Notes under the pieces: generated by a model
What the model was told of the DNA's origin: nothing
The model's database searches: none
Seen by the model: the letters and a program-made list of their open reading frames with translations, nothing else
Shown here: positions 62,909 through 64,000 of the stretch, in pieces
Numbering within the stretch: the stretch's first letter is position 1
Layout of the letters: the number at the start of each line of letters is the position of its first letter
DNA from: Claveliimonas ammoniilytica
GTDB taxonomy: Bacteria; Bacillota; Clostridia; Lachnospirales; Lachnospiraceae
Assembly: GCF_025567415.1 (NCBI RefSeq)
Contig: NZ_JAOQJV010000012.1
Coordinates: forward strand, 1-64,000
Reading direction: 5' to 3'
Length of the DNA: 64,000 nucleotides
Translations under genes and position numbers: made by a program

Positions 62909-64000
62909 ATGAAGTGTCAATATTGCGGAACTGAAAATGCGGACGATGCAAAATTCTGTGCAGCGTGTGGAAAGCCTGTAACCGGGCAGGAAGAAGCGAA
63001 TGACGAGACAGAGGTTGCAGCAGAAGCAGCGGAGACTCCAGAAACAGCAGAAAAGCCGGAAACAAATGAGAAAACTCAGAAGAAAAAGAATAGTGGGAAT
63101 CGCAAAACGAAACTGATGATAATTCTAATCTGTGTGGCAGCAGTAATTATATTTTTGGCTGGATTTATGATCATGCGAGCCAGGAAGACGATCGATCTTG
63201 ATAAGTATGTGAGTTTTGAGTCGACAGGATATGAAGGATCAGGAGATGTATATGCGCAGATTGACTGGCAGAAGGTTGAGAAAAAATATGGTTCCAGATT
63301 ATCGCTTACTAAGGAATTCAAGGAACAATATGGAATCGGTGCGGATTCTGTATCACCGGTGGATGTCTTACAGTCGTTCATAAGTGTGGAAGTCGAATCA
63401 GATAGTAATCTGTCTAATAATGATAAAGTGAAATATAAATGGAATATCAATAAAAAGTATTCGCAGTATGTGAAATGTAGATTAAAGTATAAAGATGGTT
63501 CATATAAGGTGAAGGGACTGGAAGAGGTTAAATCGTTTGACGCATTTAAAGACCTTGACGTTAAATTTAACGGAACAGAACCGAATGGCTATGTTAGATG
63601 GGATTATAAAGGTTCAGGTCTAACAGCTGCAGATTTTCAATGTGAGGCGTATGAGACTCTGAAGAATGGAGATAAGATCAAGATATATCTGGACAAGAGC
63701 AAAGCAGATGAATATTCAGCAAATTTTGGAAAGATTCCGGAGAAATGGGAAAAGGAGTATACAGTTAAGGGACTGAATTATTATATCACGAAGAGCAGTG
63801 AACTGGATGATGAAACTCTGAAAGAAATGCAGGAGCAGGCGGAGGAAGAATATCATAACCATATGGATCAGCACTGGGGAAACTATGAATCTTTAGAGAG
63901 TCTTACCTATATGGGAGATTATCTGCTGAGTTCAAAGGAGAAAAATGGCAATGCATTATATCTTGTATATCATGTAAAAGTAAGAGATGCCTACAGTAAC
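62909..64000 (+). CDS. Zinc-ribbon membrane protein (partial, runs off the window)
   Basis: 364 codons to the window end with no stop. CQYCGTENADDAKFCAACGK is a zinc ribbon; then an Ala/Glu/Thr linker and a membrane segment (KLMIILICVAAVIIFLAGFM, about 70-90). The external part resembles other Lachnospiraceae zinc-ribbon proteins with repeated YVSFESTGYEGSG-like domains. Function unknown. Confidence 0.82.
   Translation, partial: MKCQYCGTENADDAKFCAACGKPVTGQEEANDETEVAAEAAETPETAEKPETNEKTQKKKNSGNRKTKLMIILICVAAVIIFLAGFMIMRARKTIDLDKYVSFESTGYEGSGDVYAQIDWQKVEKKYGSRLSLTKEFKEQYGIGADSVSPVDVLQSFISVEVESDSNLSNNDKVKYKWNINKKYSQYVKCRLKYKDGSYKVKGLEEVKSFDAFKDLDVKFNGTEPNGYVRWDYKGSGLTAADFQCEAYETLKNGDKIKIYLDKSKADEYSANFGKIPEKWEKEYTVKGLNYYITKSSELDDETLKEMQEQAEEEYHNHMDQHWGNYESLESLTYMGDYLLSSKEKNGNALYLVYHVKVRDAYSN

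Overview
The window looks like a chromosomal segment of an anaerobic, spore-forming Lachnospiraceae-type bacterium (Clostridia, Bacillota). The signs are strong AAGGAGG ribosome sites, frequent TTG/GTG starts, sporulation genes (bofA, cwlD-like amidase, GH18/SH3 spore-type hydrolase, ricT/yaaT), a clostridial Tad-type pilus cluster with DUF5702, TadE and DUF6382 proteins, and a DUF1002 and a DUF6147 secreted protein. The assignment rests on gene content only. No rRNA, tRNA or CRISPR array was seen.

Layout. 1-5.3 kb: start of a minus-strand gene running off the left edge, then cell-wall hydrolases, Sua5, dCMP deaminase and BofA. 5.5-34.8 kb: a Tad/Flp pilus operon (CpaE/TadZ, CpaF, TadB, TadC-like, Flp pilin, DUF5702, TadE, prepilin peptidase, TadE, DUF6382). 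It is split inside cpaF by a mobile element of about 20.95 kb (7246-28196). 34.8-64 kb: ordinary core genes: rhomboid, HIT, an ECF sigma/anti-sigma-like pair flanking murG, MTA/SAH nucleosidase, Orn/Lys/Arg decarboxylase, a tight gmk-like/holB/ricT/trmN6/rsmI operon, an MsmK/UgpC-type ATPase, a CdaR/PucR regulator, a YbhJ-type aconitase homologue, a second sigma/membrane beta-propeller pair, a TPR-AAA protein, glgB, trmB, a thioredoxin, DUF1002, and a zinc-ribbon membrane protein running off the right edge.

The element. Joining 7245 to 28197 restores an uninterrupted CpaF frame of 403 codons, so the borders can be read to within a few bases: AGGCG lies at both junctions and the ends carry an inverted TTATATGnACT. 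The right end has three consecutive tyrosine recombinases plus a small DUF6262/TnpC-like protein, the arrangement of Tn554-related transposons, followed by a TnpV homologue and five exact 23-bp-period iterons. A divergent XRE regulator faces the recombinases across a promoter flanked by GAAGTCAAA repeats. Cargo includes a single-chain MmeI-type restriction-modification enzyme, a VOC protein and an IS110-family insertion with a structured non-coding flank. It also holds a five-gene minus-strand operon: a serine recombinase with an extra C-terminal domain, two smaller proteins repeating that domain, and two ParB-like proteins. A non-coding region at 19.27-19.65 kb folds into two related long hairpins with no gene to explain them. 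The element is visibly more AT-rich than its surroundings and is probably a mosaic of several mobile modules (TnpW and a mobilisation-protein-like remnant are also present).
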